From JABDQW01 sp942492025 (GTDB taxonomy: Bacteria > Pseudomonadota > Gammaproteobacteria > SZUA-229): 64,000 nucleotides of DNA. Where the stretch lies: assembly GCA_942492025.1 (NCBI GenBank), contig CALODJ010000004.1, positions 186,001-250,000 of the forward strand. Reading direction: 5' to 3'. Positions 33,526 through 41,869 of this stretch are shown here, piece after piece. The notes beneath the pieces were generated by a model. The model did not search any database, was not told where the DNA came from, and saw nothing but the letters and a program-made list of their open reading frames with translations. A program made the translations under genes and the position numbers. Numbering within the stretch: position 1 is the stretch's first letter; every line of letters begins with the position of its first letter.

Positions 33526-33693
33526 TTTTTATTAATTAGCGCTAAATTCTTATAAGCTATTGAATTTAAATTAGTAAAAATAAACTGGCTTGTGAAATCA
33601 GATGGCAGGATGCGTGCCCGGGTTGCACCAGGATGGAACTCCAGTGAAGATCAATGCACTTATAAGTAACAAAACCAACACATAACTGGAAAT

Positions 33694-33724
33694 TTACCTT
33701 GATCGGCGCGAAGGCCGATACTAT
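33694..33724 (+). promoter_or_regulatory. MerR/CueR-type promoter with 19-bp spacer, start of copper operon
   Basis: A -35-like TTACCT (33694-33699) and a -10-like TACTAT (33719-33724) are exactly 19 bp apart. Between them is the dyad ATCGGC (33702-33707) / GCCGAT (33714-33719). A 19-bp spacer spanned by a dyad is the hallmark of promoters remodelled by MerR-family activators such as CueR. The downstream genes are a copper/silver efflux set. The regulator gene is not in the window. Confidence 0.5.
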
Positions 33725-33733
33725 CATTCAATT

Positions 33734-34123
33734 GTGGATTTAAGACAACATAACCTGCTCAACTGGATTCTCATCACCATTATGGTGATGTTGCCACTGC
33801 GCAGTGTCATCGCCAGTGACAGGTCGACTTGTGACATGCATGAGCAGGCATCGCCACAGGATTCAGGTCATCACCTGCACCATCATCAGGTGATGGGCGA
33901 AGCTGATCATCAAAACACTATCGCCACAAATGATGAATGTTGCTGCTGCGAAGGCAGTATTAGTTGTCATGCCAATTGCAGTATCAGTCTGGGTGCTGGT
34001 GTGATTATGCCACCTGCCCTGTCTGTCCCGACTTTGAACGTGTCATCGATTCGAACACAGGTCGCAAGCAATCCTGTTTTCAGAGAACGCATACCCCCGA
34101 TACGACCACCCGCTTACCTCTAA
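33734..34123 (+). CDS. Cys/His-rich periplasmic metal-binding-type leader protein of the copper operon
   Basis: The first in-frame start is a GTG at 33734, giving the signal peptide NLLNWILITIMVMLPLRSVIAS. The 129-residue product then carries GHHLHHHQVMGEADHQ, ECCCCEGSISCHANCS and the C-terminal RIPPIRPPAYL. Such short Cys/His-rich proteins (CopL or DUF2946-like) often precede copper efflux genes and are thought to bind metal. The GTG lies only about 10 bp after the predicted -10 box, with no ribosome binding site, so the transcript may be nearly leaderless; ATG at 33782 is an alternative but would break the signal peptide. Confidence 0.65.
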   Translation: MDLRQHNLLNWILITIMVMLPLRSVIASDRSTCDMHEQASPQDSGHHLHHHQVMGEADHQNTIATNDECCCCEGSISCHANCSISLGAGVIMPPALSVPTLNVSSIRTQVASNPVFRERIPPIRPPAYL

Positions 34124-34200
34124 ACTGAATTGGGACCACGGTCAATCCGATATTATCCGGTCTAGCTGTGGTGATGCATTCATTGGTCCGGAGGTCAGCC

Positions 34201-35472
34201 ATGCGTTATATCTGCGCATCCACTGTAAATACATCGTTTATACTGTTTGCAGTCGTTATATTAGTCATGCCACGTGTGTCGTTTTCATTGAGCCTGCAAC
34301 AGGCGGAACAACTCGCGCTTGAGGCAGATCCTGTCGTTAACAGTCACCGGGCGTCGTCACGCTCGTATGATGCAAGTGCAATTGCGAAAGGAACACTGCC
34401 CGATCCGAAGTTGCGGTTGGGTATGTTCAATGTCCCGCTCGATTCATTCAGCACCACTGAAGATCCTGCAACGCAACTGCGTGTTGGCATTCAGCAGGAG
34501 TTTCCTCGGGGTAAGTCAAACGCGTTGAAGCAGCAGCAGACTAACTGGTTGTCCCAAGCCGCAGCAGCCAGAGCTGATGATGAGAAACTCAAGCTGCTGA
34601 TGCATGTTCGTGATACCTATCTGAATCTGTATTACCAGGTCCAGGCAGCGAGCATCGTTAACGAGACACGGCGTTTGTTTGCCAAACTGGTCGGGATTAC
34701 CGAGGACCAGTATGCTGCGGGGCGCGCCAATCAGCAGGACGTCATTCGCGCGGACCTTGAGTTATCGCGCCTCGATGATCGTGCAACAAAAATCCAGAGC
34801 AATGAAGATGAATACAGGGCGACCCTTGCCCAGTGGACAGGCGATGTCGCATGGAATGATATTGAGCAGGAGTTTCCGGTATTGCCGGATGTGCCCGACA
34901 ATGCCGATATCAATCAGCTATTGACACAGCATCCGTCAGTCGTGGCTGAGACGGCAAAAGTCGAAGCCAGCAAAAAGTTGATCGAGGTATCACGCCAGGA
35001 TTACAAACCCGGGATTGGTGCATTTGTCGAGTACAGAAAGCGCTTCGGGCAAAATATCGATGGCAGTGATCGCGCTGACATGATGGCGGCGATGGTGACC
35101 GTCGATATTCCATTGTTTACCGAGAACAGGCAGGATAAAAATGTCGTGGCGCATGAAGAGAGTGCTAATGTCGCCCGCTACTCGCGTGATGACCGATTAC
35201 GTGTGCTGAAGAAGATGCTGGAGAAGGATCGGGCCATATACAAACGACTGGGTGAGCGCGAAGTACTCTATAAAAACAAGCTCATCAACTCGGCAGCCAA
35301 TAACGCTAAAGCATCGCTGAATGCCTACCAGAGCGGCGTAACTGAGTTTACGACATTAATGCGCGCCGGTATCACTGAACTGGATGTACGCCTGGAAAAT
35401 TTGCGCATTCAAGTTGACCGCCTGCGCACACAGGCGCGCCTGCTCTATATTACAGGGGATCCACAGATATGA
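34201..35472 (+). CDS. TolC-family outer-membrane efflux channel of the Cus-type system
   Basis: The frame runs from a GTG at 34168, but ATG 34201 has an excellent GGAGGT site 6 nt upstream and starts the signal peptide MRYICASTVNTSFILFAVVI; the product is 423 residues. It has the TolC/CusC repeat pattern: LSLQQAEQLALEADPVVNSHRAS at the start of repeat 1, long helical segments with DTYLNLYYQVQAASIVNETR, and a second repeat around INQLLTQHPSVVAETAKVEA. It forms the outer-membrane exit duct for the CusB/CusA-like pump encoded next. It overlaps the next gene by 4 bp. Confidence 0.9.
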   Translation: MRYICASTVNTSFILFAVVILVMPRVSFSLSLQQAEQLALEADPVVNSHRASSRSYDASAIAKGTLPDPKLRLGMFNVPLDSFSTTEDPATQLRVGIQQEFPRGKSNALKQQQTNWLSQAAAARADDEKLKLLMHVRDTYLNLYYQVQAASIVNETRRLFAKLVGITEDQYAAGRANQQDVIRADLELSRLDDRATKIQSNEDEYRATLAQWTGDVAWNDIEQEFPVLPDVPDNADINQLLTQHPSVVAETAKVEASKKLIEVSRQDYKPGIGAFVEYRKRFGQNIDGSDRADMMAAMVTVDIPLFTENRQDKNVVAHEESANVARYSRDDRLRVLKKMLEKDRAIYKRLGEREVLYKNKLINSAANNAKASLNAYQSGVTEFTTLMRAGITELDVRLENLRIQVDRLRTQARLLYITGDPQI

Positions 35473-36950
35473 ACAAGAACGGGTTAATAAAAATGGCTAT
35501 CACCCTGTTGATGTACAGCGTCACCAGCGGGTTGCTGCCTGTTGCCAACGCCGATGAAGAAAAAGAGATTCTATATTGGGTAGCGCCGATGGACCCGAAC
35601 TACCAGCGCGACAAGCCAGGCAAGTCCCCCATGGGAATGGACCTTGTGCCTGTCTATGCCGATGACACTACTGGGACTAACGTTGTTTCTATCCGGCCGG
35701 AGGTTGTTCAGAACCTGGGCGTACGAACCGCGCAAGCAGAGATGTCGCGTTTATGGCGAGGTATCGACACCGTTGGCTATGTCGATTACGACGAGTCAAA
35801 GGTCAGCCATATCCATTTACGTACTGAAGGCTGGATCGAAAGACTGACCGTAAAGTCTGAAGGAGAGCGGGTAAAAAAAGACGATTTCCTGTTCGACCTG
35901 TATTCACCAAAGCTTGTTAATGCTCAGGAAGAACTGGTGACTGCCATTGCCTCAGGTAGCCAGAGCCTGGTCCATGCGTCCAAAGAACGGCTTTCCTCGC
36001 TCGGGGTATCAGCCAGGCAAATCACTCAACTGCAGAGGGATAAAAAAATCCGGCAGAGAATTTCGATCTTTGCACCGCAGGATGGCGTTGTTTCAAGTTT
36101 GTCGGTCCGGGAGGGTATGTTTATCAAGCCGGAAAATCGTGTGATGTCACTCGCCGATCTTTCAAGCGTCTGGATTCTCGCTGAAGTTTTTGAGCGTCAG
36201 ACAGAATGGGTAAAAAATGGGCAGCCGGCTGAAGTGAGACTTTCTTACCTGCCCGGGAAGGTATGGCAGGGTTTTGTTGAATATATATACCCGAGTCTCG
36301 ATGCAAAAACCCGCACCTTGAAAGTCAGGCTGCGATTTGACAATCCTGACGAGGCCATCAAGCCGAATATGTACGCCAATGTGCGAATATTCGGTGGACC
36401 GAAAGAAAACACCATTGTTATACCCGTTGAAGGTCTGATACGTACTGGCCGCGAAGAGCGTGTCATCATTGCTCTGGGTGAAGGCCGGTTCGAAGCGCGT
36501 GATGTGATTGCCGGGATTGAAAGCGGTGAGTATGTAGAAATCGTGCAAGGTCTCGATGAGGGGGAGGATATTGTGATATCCGGCCAGTTTCTGATCGATT
36601 CTGAAGCCAGCATGCGGGCCAGCCTGACACGCATGTCCGCGACTAATGATGAGCGACCCGGTTCAAACACGTCAGCAGTCACCGACGAGAAAACCTTGAT
36701 GGGATCGGGTGTCATTAGAGCCATCAAGTCAAGCGAGAACCAAATCAACCTTCAACATGCGCCTATAGAGGAGCTCGGCTGGCCTTCAATGACGATGGAC
36801 TTCACGCTGGGTGATGGAGTGAGTCTGGACGGTCTGAGCATTAATGATGCTGTCATGTTTTACCTGCAGCAACACGATGAGCACTATCGGATCACTTCAA
36901 TTCATAAGATGAGCACAGGTGACGCAGTCGACAGAGAGATGCGGCCATGA
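35469..36950 (+). CDS. cusB: CusB-like periplasmic adaptor fused to a CusF-like copper-binding domain
   Basis: The 493-residue RND adaptor has a signal peptide (about residues 1-28). A heavy-metal-binding segment follows (YWVAPMDPNYQRDKPGKSP then MGMDLVPVY, about 36-63), then the barrel-sandwich hybrid/alpha-hairpin core (about 80-390, including IFAPQDGVVSSLSVREGMF). A C-terminal CusF-like domain occupies 412-480. The CusF copper ligands are all in place: His430, Trp438, Met441 and Met443 in HAPIEELGWPSMTMDF. In E. coli CusF is a separate chaperone that hands Cu(I)/Ag(I) to CusB; here the two are joined. It overlaps both neighbours by 4 bp. Confidence 0.9.
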   Translation: MNKNGLIKMAITLLMYSVTSGLLPVANADEEKEILYWVAPMDPNYQRDKPGKSPMGMDLVPVYADDTTGTNVVSIRPEVVQNLGVRTAQAEMSRLWRGIDTVGYVDYDESKVSHIHLRTEGWIERLTVKSEGERVKKDDFLFDLYSPKLVNAQEELVTAIASGSQSLVHASKERLSSLGVSARQITQLQRDKKIRQRISIFAPQDGVVSSLSVREGMFIKPENRVMSLADLSSVWILAEVFERQTEWVKNGQPAEVRLSYLPGKVWQGFVEYIYPSLDAKTRTLKVRLRFDNPDEAIKPNMYANVRIFGGPKENTIVIPVEGLIRTGREERVIIALGEGRFEARDVIAGIESGEYVEIVQGLDEGEDIVISGQFLIDSEASMRASLTRMSATNDERPGSNTSAVTDEKTLMGSGVIRAIKSSENQINLQHAPIEELGWPSMTMDFTLGDGVSLDGLSINDAVMFYLQQHDEHYRITSIHKMSTGDAVDREMRP

Positions 36951-39900
36951 TCGCAAGGATCATTGAATGGTCGATCAAAAACCGCTTTTTGGTTTTGATG
37001 CTGACGGCGATTATTGTCGGGCTGGGGGTTTACTCAATCAGGAACATACCACTGGATGCGATCCCGGACCTGTCTGATGTACAGGTGATCATCAAAACGA
37101 GTTATCCGGGGCAAGCGCCTCAAGTTGTCGAAGATCAGGTCACTTATCCGTTAACGACGGCGATGCTCTCGGTGCCAAAGGCGATTAATGTTCGAGGCTA
37201 TTCGTTCTTTGGTGATTCCTATGTCTATGTCATCTTTGAAGACGGTACCGACCTTTACTGGGCACGTTCGCGCGTGCTCGAATACCTGAGCCAGGTATCG
37301 AGCAGGTTGCCGTCAGACGCACGGCCCGAACTCGGTCCTGATGCTACCGGCGTCGGCTGGGTGTATGAATATGCACTGGTCGACCGGACGGGCAGACATG
37401 ATCTGTCGCAACTTCGCAGCATCCAGGACTGGTTCCTGAAATTCGAACTTCAGACCGTTCCAGGTGTATCGGAAGTCGCCACTGTCGGTGGCATGGTCAG
37501 GCAATACCAGGTCGTGCTCGATCCGGACAGCCTGCGGGCGTACAGCTTGCCCTTGCAGCAAGTCAAACAGGCGATCATGCGCGGCAACCAGGAAACTGGT
37601 GGATCCGTTGTGGAGATGGCTGAGGCCGAATACATGGTGCGTGCAACGGGTTATATCGATGAACTCGACGATCTGCGTCATATACCTCTCGGTGTCAACG
37701 CGCAGGGCGTTCCGATTCTGCTGAAAGATGTCGCTCAGATACGCTATGGACCCCAATTGCGTCGTGGTGTCGCAGAGCTTGATGGCGAAGGCGAAGTGGT
37801 CGGTGGCGTTATCGTTATGCGTTTCGGTGAGAATGCACTGACGACGATTAATGGCGTGAAGAGCAAGATCGAAGAACTGTCGCTTGGCCTGCCTGAGGGT
37901 GTTGAGATCGTTGAAACCTATGACCGCTCATCCCTGATCAAGCGGGCAGTTGATACCCTCAACGGCAAACTTGTGGAGGAATTTATCGTCGTCGCACTGG
38001 TCTGTGCGGTATTTTTGTTCCATATTCGCTCCGCGCTGGTTGTTATCCTGTCGCTGCCTGTCGGAATATTGATTGCGTTCATCGTGATGGAGCGCATGGG
38101 TATCAATGCCAACATCATGTCGCTCGGTGGTATTGCAATCGCCATCGGTGCGATGGTGGATGCCGCCATTGTGATGATCGAGAACGTGCACAAGCATATC
38201 GAACATACCGGGCTGAACGATGACAACCGCTGGCAGTTGATACGAGAGGCGGCTCTGGAAGTAGGTCCGCCTTTGTTTTTCTCGCTGTTGATCATCACCT
38301 TGAGTTTTCTCCCTGTGTTTACCCTCGAAGCGCAGGAGGGTCGAATGTTTGCACCACTTGCGTACACCAAGACATTTGCGATGGCCGGCGCTGCGGCATT
38401 GTCAATTACGCTGGTCCCTGTATTGATGGGTTATTTTATCCGTGGGCACATCACGCCGGAGCACAGGAATCCGGTCAACCGGGTATTGATTGTGATTTAT
38501 CGCCCTTTTATCAATCTGGTGCTGAGGGTACCCAGGACGGTTCTGACGGTAACGCTTGTGCTGGTTATTGCGGGTTTCTGGCCGCTTACGCAGCTGGGCT
38601 CGGAGTTTATGCCGGACCTGGATGAAGGCGACCTGCTTTATATGCCGAGTGCGTTCCCTGCCGTGTCGGTAGGTAAAGCGCAGGAGTTGCTCCAGCAAAC
38701 GGACAAGCTGATTATGACGGTGCCCGAGGTCAAACGCGTATTTGGCAAGGTCGGCCGTGCCGAAACAGCCACCGACCCCGCGCCATTGACCATGATCGAA
38801 ACAACAATACTGTTGAAACCGCGTGAGCAATGGCGTGATGGCATGACCATGGACAAACTCAAGCATGAACTCAACGCACTGATTCAGATTCCGGGTCTGA
38901 CGAATGCGTGGGTGATGCCGATAAAAAACCGTATCGACATGTTGGCAACCGGTATTAAAACACCGGTTGGCATCAAGGTGGCTGGCCCGGACCTGGATCA
39001 AATACAGGAAGTCGGCAAGCGTATCGAGAAAATCCTGAAGCAAGTGCCCGGCACCGTTTCGGTTTATTCCGAGCGTGTCAGCGGTGGCCGATACGTGACC
39101 GTTGATATTGACCGGGTGGCTGCTGCCAGGCTTGGACTGAACATTGCGGATATCCAGGAGGTCGTTCGTACAGCGCTCGGCGGTATGCGCGTTGGCATGA
39201 GCGTGGAAGGGCTGGAGCGCTACCCGATCAATATCCGCTACCCGCGCGATGTGCGCGACTCACTCTACCAGTTGCGCAATCTGCCGTTGGTCACACCGAC
39301 GGGTGCACACATACCCCTCGAGGAGGTTGCCGATCTACGTATCGAAGGCGGGCCTGGACTCATCAAAACTGAAAATGCGCGCCTCAATGGCTGGATATAC
39401 ATCGATATAGAAGGCCGTGATCTGGGCTCCTATGTCATTGATGCGCAGCGGGCGGTCGCCGAGCAGCTTGAATTGCCCCCCGGTTACTCGATTTCATGGA
39501 CTGGTCAGTATGAGTTTATGGTCAGGGCCGTCGAGCGTCTGGCTATGGTCGTCCCGGTCACACTGGTGATCATCGTGCTGTTGTTGTATCTTAATTTTCG
39601 TAATCTGATCGAAGTGCTTATTATCATGGGCACATTACCACTGGCACTGGTAGGTGGCTTCTGGCTGCTGTATTTGCTCGGTTATAACCTGTCTGTTGCT
39701 GTCGGCGTTGGATTCATTGCACTGGCGGGTGTTGCGGTTGAAATCGGTGTGATCATGCTGGTTTATCTCAACCTGGCACTCAAACAGCATCGTGACACCG
39801 TGGAGCAGAAAGGTGGGCAGCTGACGGCTGAGGAAGTACGGCTGGCTGTGATCGACGGTGCACTGATGCGCATCCGTCCGATCATGATGACCGTTGCGTC

Positions 39901-40072
39901 GATCATTGTCGGCCTGCTGCCGATCATGCTCGGTAGCGGCACCGGTGCCGAGGTCATGCGCCGCATTGCAGCACCCATGGTGGGCGGCATGGTCAGTGCC
40001 ACGCTATTGACGCTGGTGGTGATTCCAGCGGTTTTTTTAGTATGGAAACAGCTTGCGATCGAGCAGGCATGA
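36947..40072 (+). CDS. cusA: CusA-like RND heavy-metal efflux pump (Cu/Ag)
   Basis: The 1041-residue inner-membrane proton-driven pump of the heavy-metal-efflux RND subfamily opens with IEWSIKNRFLVLMLTAIIVG and has the usual 12-helix, two-periplasmic-domain layout. The Asp of GAMVDAAIVMIENVHKH is the proton-relay region. The three methionines that bind Cu(I)/Ag(I) in E. coli CusA (573, 623, 672) align with Met566 (LLYMPSAFP), Met616 (PLTMIETT) and Met665 (NRIDMLATG), a constant offset of seven. This favours copper/silver over zinc/cobalt/cadmium. It is the last gene of the operon; a repeat element follows at 40079. Confidence 0.93.
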   Translation: MIARIIEWSIKNRFLVLMLTAIIVGLGVYSIRNIPLDAIPDLSDVQVIIKTSYPGQAPQVVEDQVTYPLTTAMLSVPKAINVRGYSFFGDSYVYVIFEDGTDLYWARSRVLEYLSQVSSRLPSDARPELGPDATGVGWVYEYALVDRTGRHDLSQLRSIQDWFLKFELQTVPGVSEVATVGGMVRQYQVVLDPDSLRAYSLPLQQVKQAIMRGNQETGGSVVEMAEAEYMVRATGYIDELDDLRHIPLGVNAQGVPILLKDVAQIRYGPQLRRGVAELDGEGEVVGGVIVMRFGENALTTINGVKSKIEELSLGLPEGVEIVETYDRSSLIKRAVDTLNGKLVEEFIVVALVCAVFLFHIRSALVVILSLPVGILIAFIVMERMGINANIMSLGGIAIAIGAMVDAAIVMIENVHKHIEHTGLNDDNRWQLIREAALEVGPPLFFSLLIITLSFLPVFTLEAQEGRMFAPLAYTKTFAMAGAAALSITLVPVLMGYFIRGHITPEHRNPVNRVLIVIYRPFINLVLRVPRTVLTVTLVLVIAGFWPLTQLGSEFMPDLDEGDLLYMPSAFPAVSVGKAQELLQQTDKLIMTVPEVKRVFGKVGRAETATDPAPLTMIETTILLKPREQWRDGMTMDKLKHELNALIQIPGLTNAWVMPIKNRIDMLATGIKTPVGIKVAGPDLDQIQEVGKRIEKILKQVPGTVSVYSERVSGGRYVTVDIDRVAAARLGLNIADIQEVVRTALGGMRVGMSVEGLERYPINIRYPRDVRDSLYQLRNLPLVTPTGAHIPLEEVADLRIEGGPGLIKTENARLNGWIYIDIEGRDLGSYVIDAQRAVAEQLELPPGYSISWTGQYEFMVRAVERLAMVVPVTLVIIVLLLYLNFRNLIEVLIIMGTLPLALVGGFWLLYLLGYNLSVAVGVGFIALAGVAVEIGVIMLVYLNLALKQHRDTVEQKGGQLTAEEVRLAVIDGALMRIRPIMMTVASIIVGLLPIMLGSGTGAEVMRRIAAPMVGGMVSATLLTLVVIPAVFLVWKQLAIEQA

Positions 40073-40078
40073 TGTTAC

Positions 40079-40175
40079 TAGCCCGCATTTCTCACCAGGA
40101 TCACGGGAGCAGGCGCAGGATAGAAACGCCTATTTGACAGGGATAGCTTCGCTCGCAAAGACGAAATATGCGGGT
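40079..40175. repeat. MITE/REP-like element, copy 2
   Basis: The left end TAGCCCGCATTTCTCACC is identical to the 6960 copy; the right end (CGAAATATGCGGGT, 40162-40175) is degenerate. Internal bases 40099-40118 (GATCACGGGAGCAGGCGCAG) recur exactly, inverted, at 56819-56838 in copy 3. It lies 6 bp after the cusA stop. Confidence 0.7.
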
Positions 40176-40194
40176 CGTGCAACATCAGGGTTAG

Positions 40195-40270
40195 GTAGGG
40201 TGCGCTGCGCGCACCGAAATCAGTACAACACGCCTGATTACTGCAGTAAGGTGCGCACGGCGCACCCTAC
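40195..40270. repeat. GTGCGC-type inverted repeat element, copy 1
   Basis: Two 21-bp arms (40195-40215, 40250-40270) read GTAGGGTGCGC...GCGCACC and are complementary with 19 of 21 matches. A near-identical unit occurs at 49003-49072. It probably forms a long hairpin and may act as a terminator for the copper operon. Confidence 0.7.
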
Positions 40271-40341
40271 GATGTTTAAGTGACCAGGCACTTCACACAT
40301 GCAGCAATGCTCATTAACCCTCAGGCGAGCGCTGGGGGTGA

Positions 40342-40872
40342 TTACTGAAGTGATGCAAGCGTCTCGTTCAGTTTTACACCATCTTTATAATCTTCATTCA
40401 TACGCACTGTTCCGGCATTATCGATGACAACGGTGGTCCCCATGGTGGCCTGGTACAGCGTCAGCACTTCCTGGATATTGTCCACCAGCACGGTAAGGTC
40501 AGCGTAACCGTTGGATAGTTGGGCTTCACGCGACAGCTCGATCGTGCCCGAGACATAATCGATGATAAAGAATTTGACGTTAGGGTAGTTCGGAATGATC
40601 TGGCTGCGCATATGGCTCATGTGGCTGTCGCAGATCGGGCACCACATCGTGTAATACATCACGATGCCATCAGCGCCAGTGAGTTCTGCCGACATCGTTA
40701 CCGGCTTGCCCAGTGTGTCGAACAGCGAGAAGTCCGGCGCTATCTGGCCGACACTGGGCCCGATGGTTGTGCTGTCGACCGGTGGGCGCATATCTTCCGA
40801 TGATGGATCGAGATCATCACAGCCCGTGAGTGAAAGCAGCAGTATTACAAGTAAATATCTAGGGAATGACAT
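40342..40872 (-). CDS. Thioredoxin-like (TlpA/redoxin) lipoprotein
   Basis: The 176-residue exported lipoprotein has a lipobox LSLTGC with Cys18, and the thioredoxin fold begins at IGPSVGQIAPDFSLFDTLGK. The active site is Cys78-Pro-Ile-Cys81 in MYYTMWCPICDSH, followed by two more His/Met residues (HMSHM), which could add metal affinity. TlpA/ResA-like proteins reduce disulfides in the periplasm, including those of copper-site assembly factors. The start overlaps the barrel gene upstream by 14 bp, so it is translationally coupled to it. It is the last gene of a three-gene operon convergent with the Cus genes. Confidence 0.88.
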   Translation of the reverse strand: MSFPRYLLVILLLSLTGCDDLDPSSEDMRPPVDSTTIGPSVGQIAPDFSLFDTLGKPVTMSAELTGADGIVMYYTMWCPICDSHMSHMRSQIIPNYPNVKFFIIDYVSGTIELSREAQLSNGYADLTVLVDNIQEVLTLYQATMGTTVVIDNAGTVRMNEDYKDGVKLNETLASLQ

Positions 40873-41854
40873 GAATGAGCTCTATCATGAATATATTGGT
40901 GACCGGAAAATTCCTTCCCCAGTCGTCTTTCCTTGGTGAATGATTAATACTGCCTTTGACGATCCAGTCCTTGTTTGGTGTCGAATACGCGGCAGTGAAG
41001 GTGAAACTCTTCTTGGCCAGACCTGATGTGGGATCAGTGGCCCCATTGATGGTTCCCTGATCCTCCTTCAGATCGCTGTAAGCCAGCGTGTAGGTCATGG
41101 TGTCGAGTTCTTCGAGGAAATCGGTGTACCCCAGTGAAACCAGGCCGAATCGTCGGTTACCCAGCTGCTTGTCATAGGGTTCGACATATCTGCCGTATTC
41201 CTGGTTGACTGGACGTTCAAGGTTAACGCCATAGGCAAACTCGAAGATCATGGTCCACGGCCAGATGGTTTTATCCACCAGCAGGTTAGCATCGAGGCGA
41301 TAAAAACCGCGGCCGGTGATGTCAAAACTGTTGCTCACACCACTACCGTAAGGCGATTTGCCGGTGGGCAGTGTCAGCGAAGTACCGAGGTAGACAGCTG
41401 GCATAAGGTCTTCGAGTTCGCGCACCTCATACACACACATGATTTCATCAAAGGTTTCATACCACAGGCTCAGGGACATGTCGCCCAGTCCGTTGGTGTT
41501 GGACGTGAGGCCGGAATAAGTGTTGTTGTTCCAGACATACGGTGCAACCACGCTGGTTTGCCAGTTCGGTGCCAGACGATAAGCATAACCCAGATTCAGC
41601 CGGTACTGATTCAGATCAGAGCCGGGCGGGTCTTCGGTATAGGTGCCGTCCGTGTTCCAGAAACCGTCGTACTGCTCGAAGTTGAACGATCCGGCAAACA
41701 TGTGGGTGAAGAATTTCGGCAACACCAGTGATGATGCCGAACCGCCGCCGCAGCAGGAAGCGGCGTGCAGCGGTTGCGACAGGATGAGCGCGGCCCCGAG
41801 TACGAGGCCGCCGGTTACCTGCTTCACGCAGGCCGTAGAGATCATTTTATTCAC
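40859..41854 (-). CDS. Outer-membrane beta-barrel protein with Cys-Cys-Gly-rich mature N-terminus
   Basis: The 331-residue protein has a signal peptide (about residues 1-31) after which the mature protein starts SCCGGGSASSLVLPKF. Repeated amphipathic strands with aromatic girdles follow: FNFEQYDGFWNTDGTY, LNLGYAYRLAPNWQTSVVAP, MPAVYLGTSLTLPTGKSPYG and FTFTAAYSTPNKDWIVKGSI. I read it as a barrel of the broad 'transporter/meta-pathway' type; the exact family is unknown. The paired Cys at the mature N-terminus may interact with the thioredoxin-like lipoprotein made from the overlapping downstream gene. Confidence 0.75.
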   Translation of the reverse strand: MNKMISTACVKQVTGGLVLGAALILSQPLHAASCCGGGSASSLVLPKFFTHMFAGSFNFEQYDGFWNTDGTYTEDPPGSDLNQYRLNLGYAYRLAPNWQTSVVAPYVWNNNTYSGLTSNTNGLGDMSLSLWYETFDEIMCVYEVRELEDLMPAVYLGTSLTLPTGKSPYGSGVSNSFDITGRGFYRLDANLLVDKTIWPWTMIFEFAYGVNLERPVNQEYGRYVEPYDKQLGNRRFGLVSLGYTDFLEELDTMTYTLAYSDLKEDQGTINGATDPTSGLAKKSFTFTAAYSTPNKDWIVKGSINHSPRKDDWGRNFPVTNIFMIELIHVIP

Positions 41855-41869
41855 TTAAATAGCTTCGGT

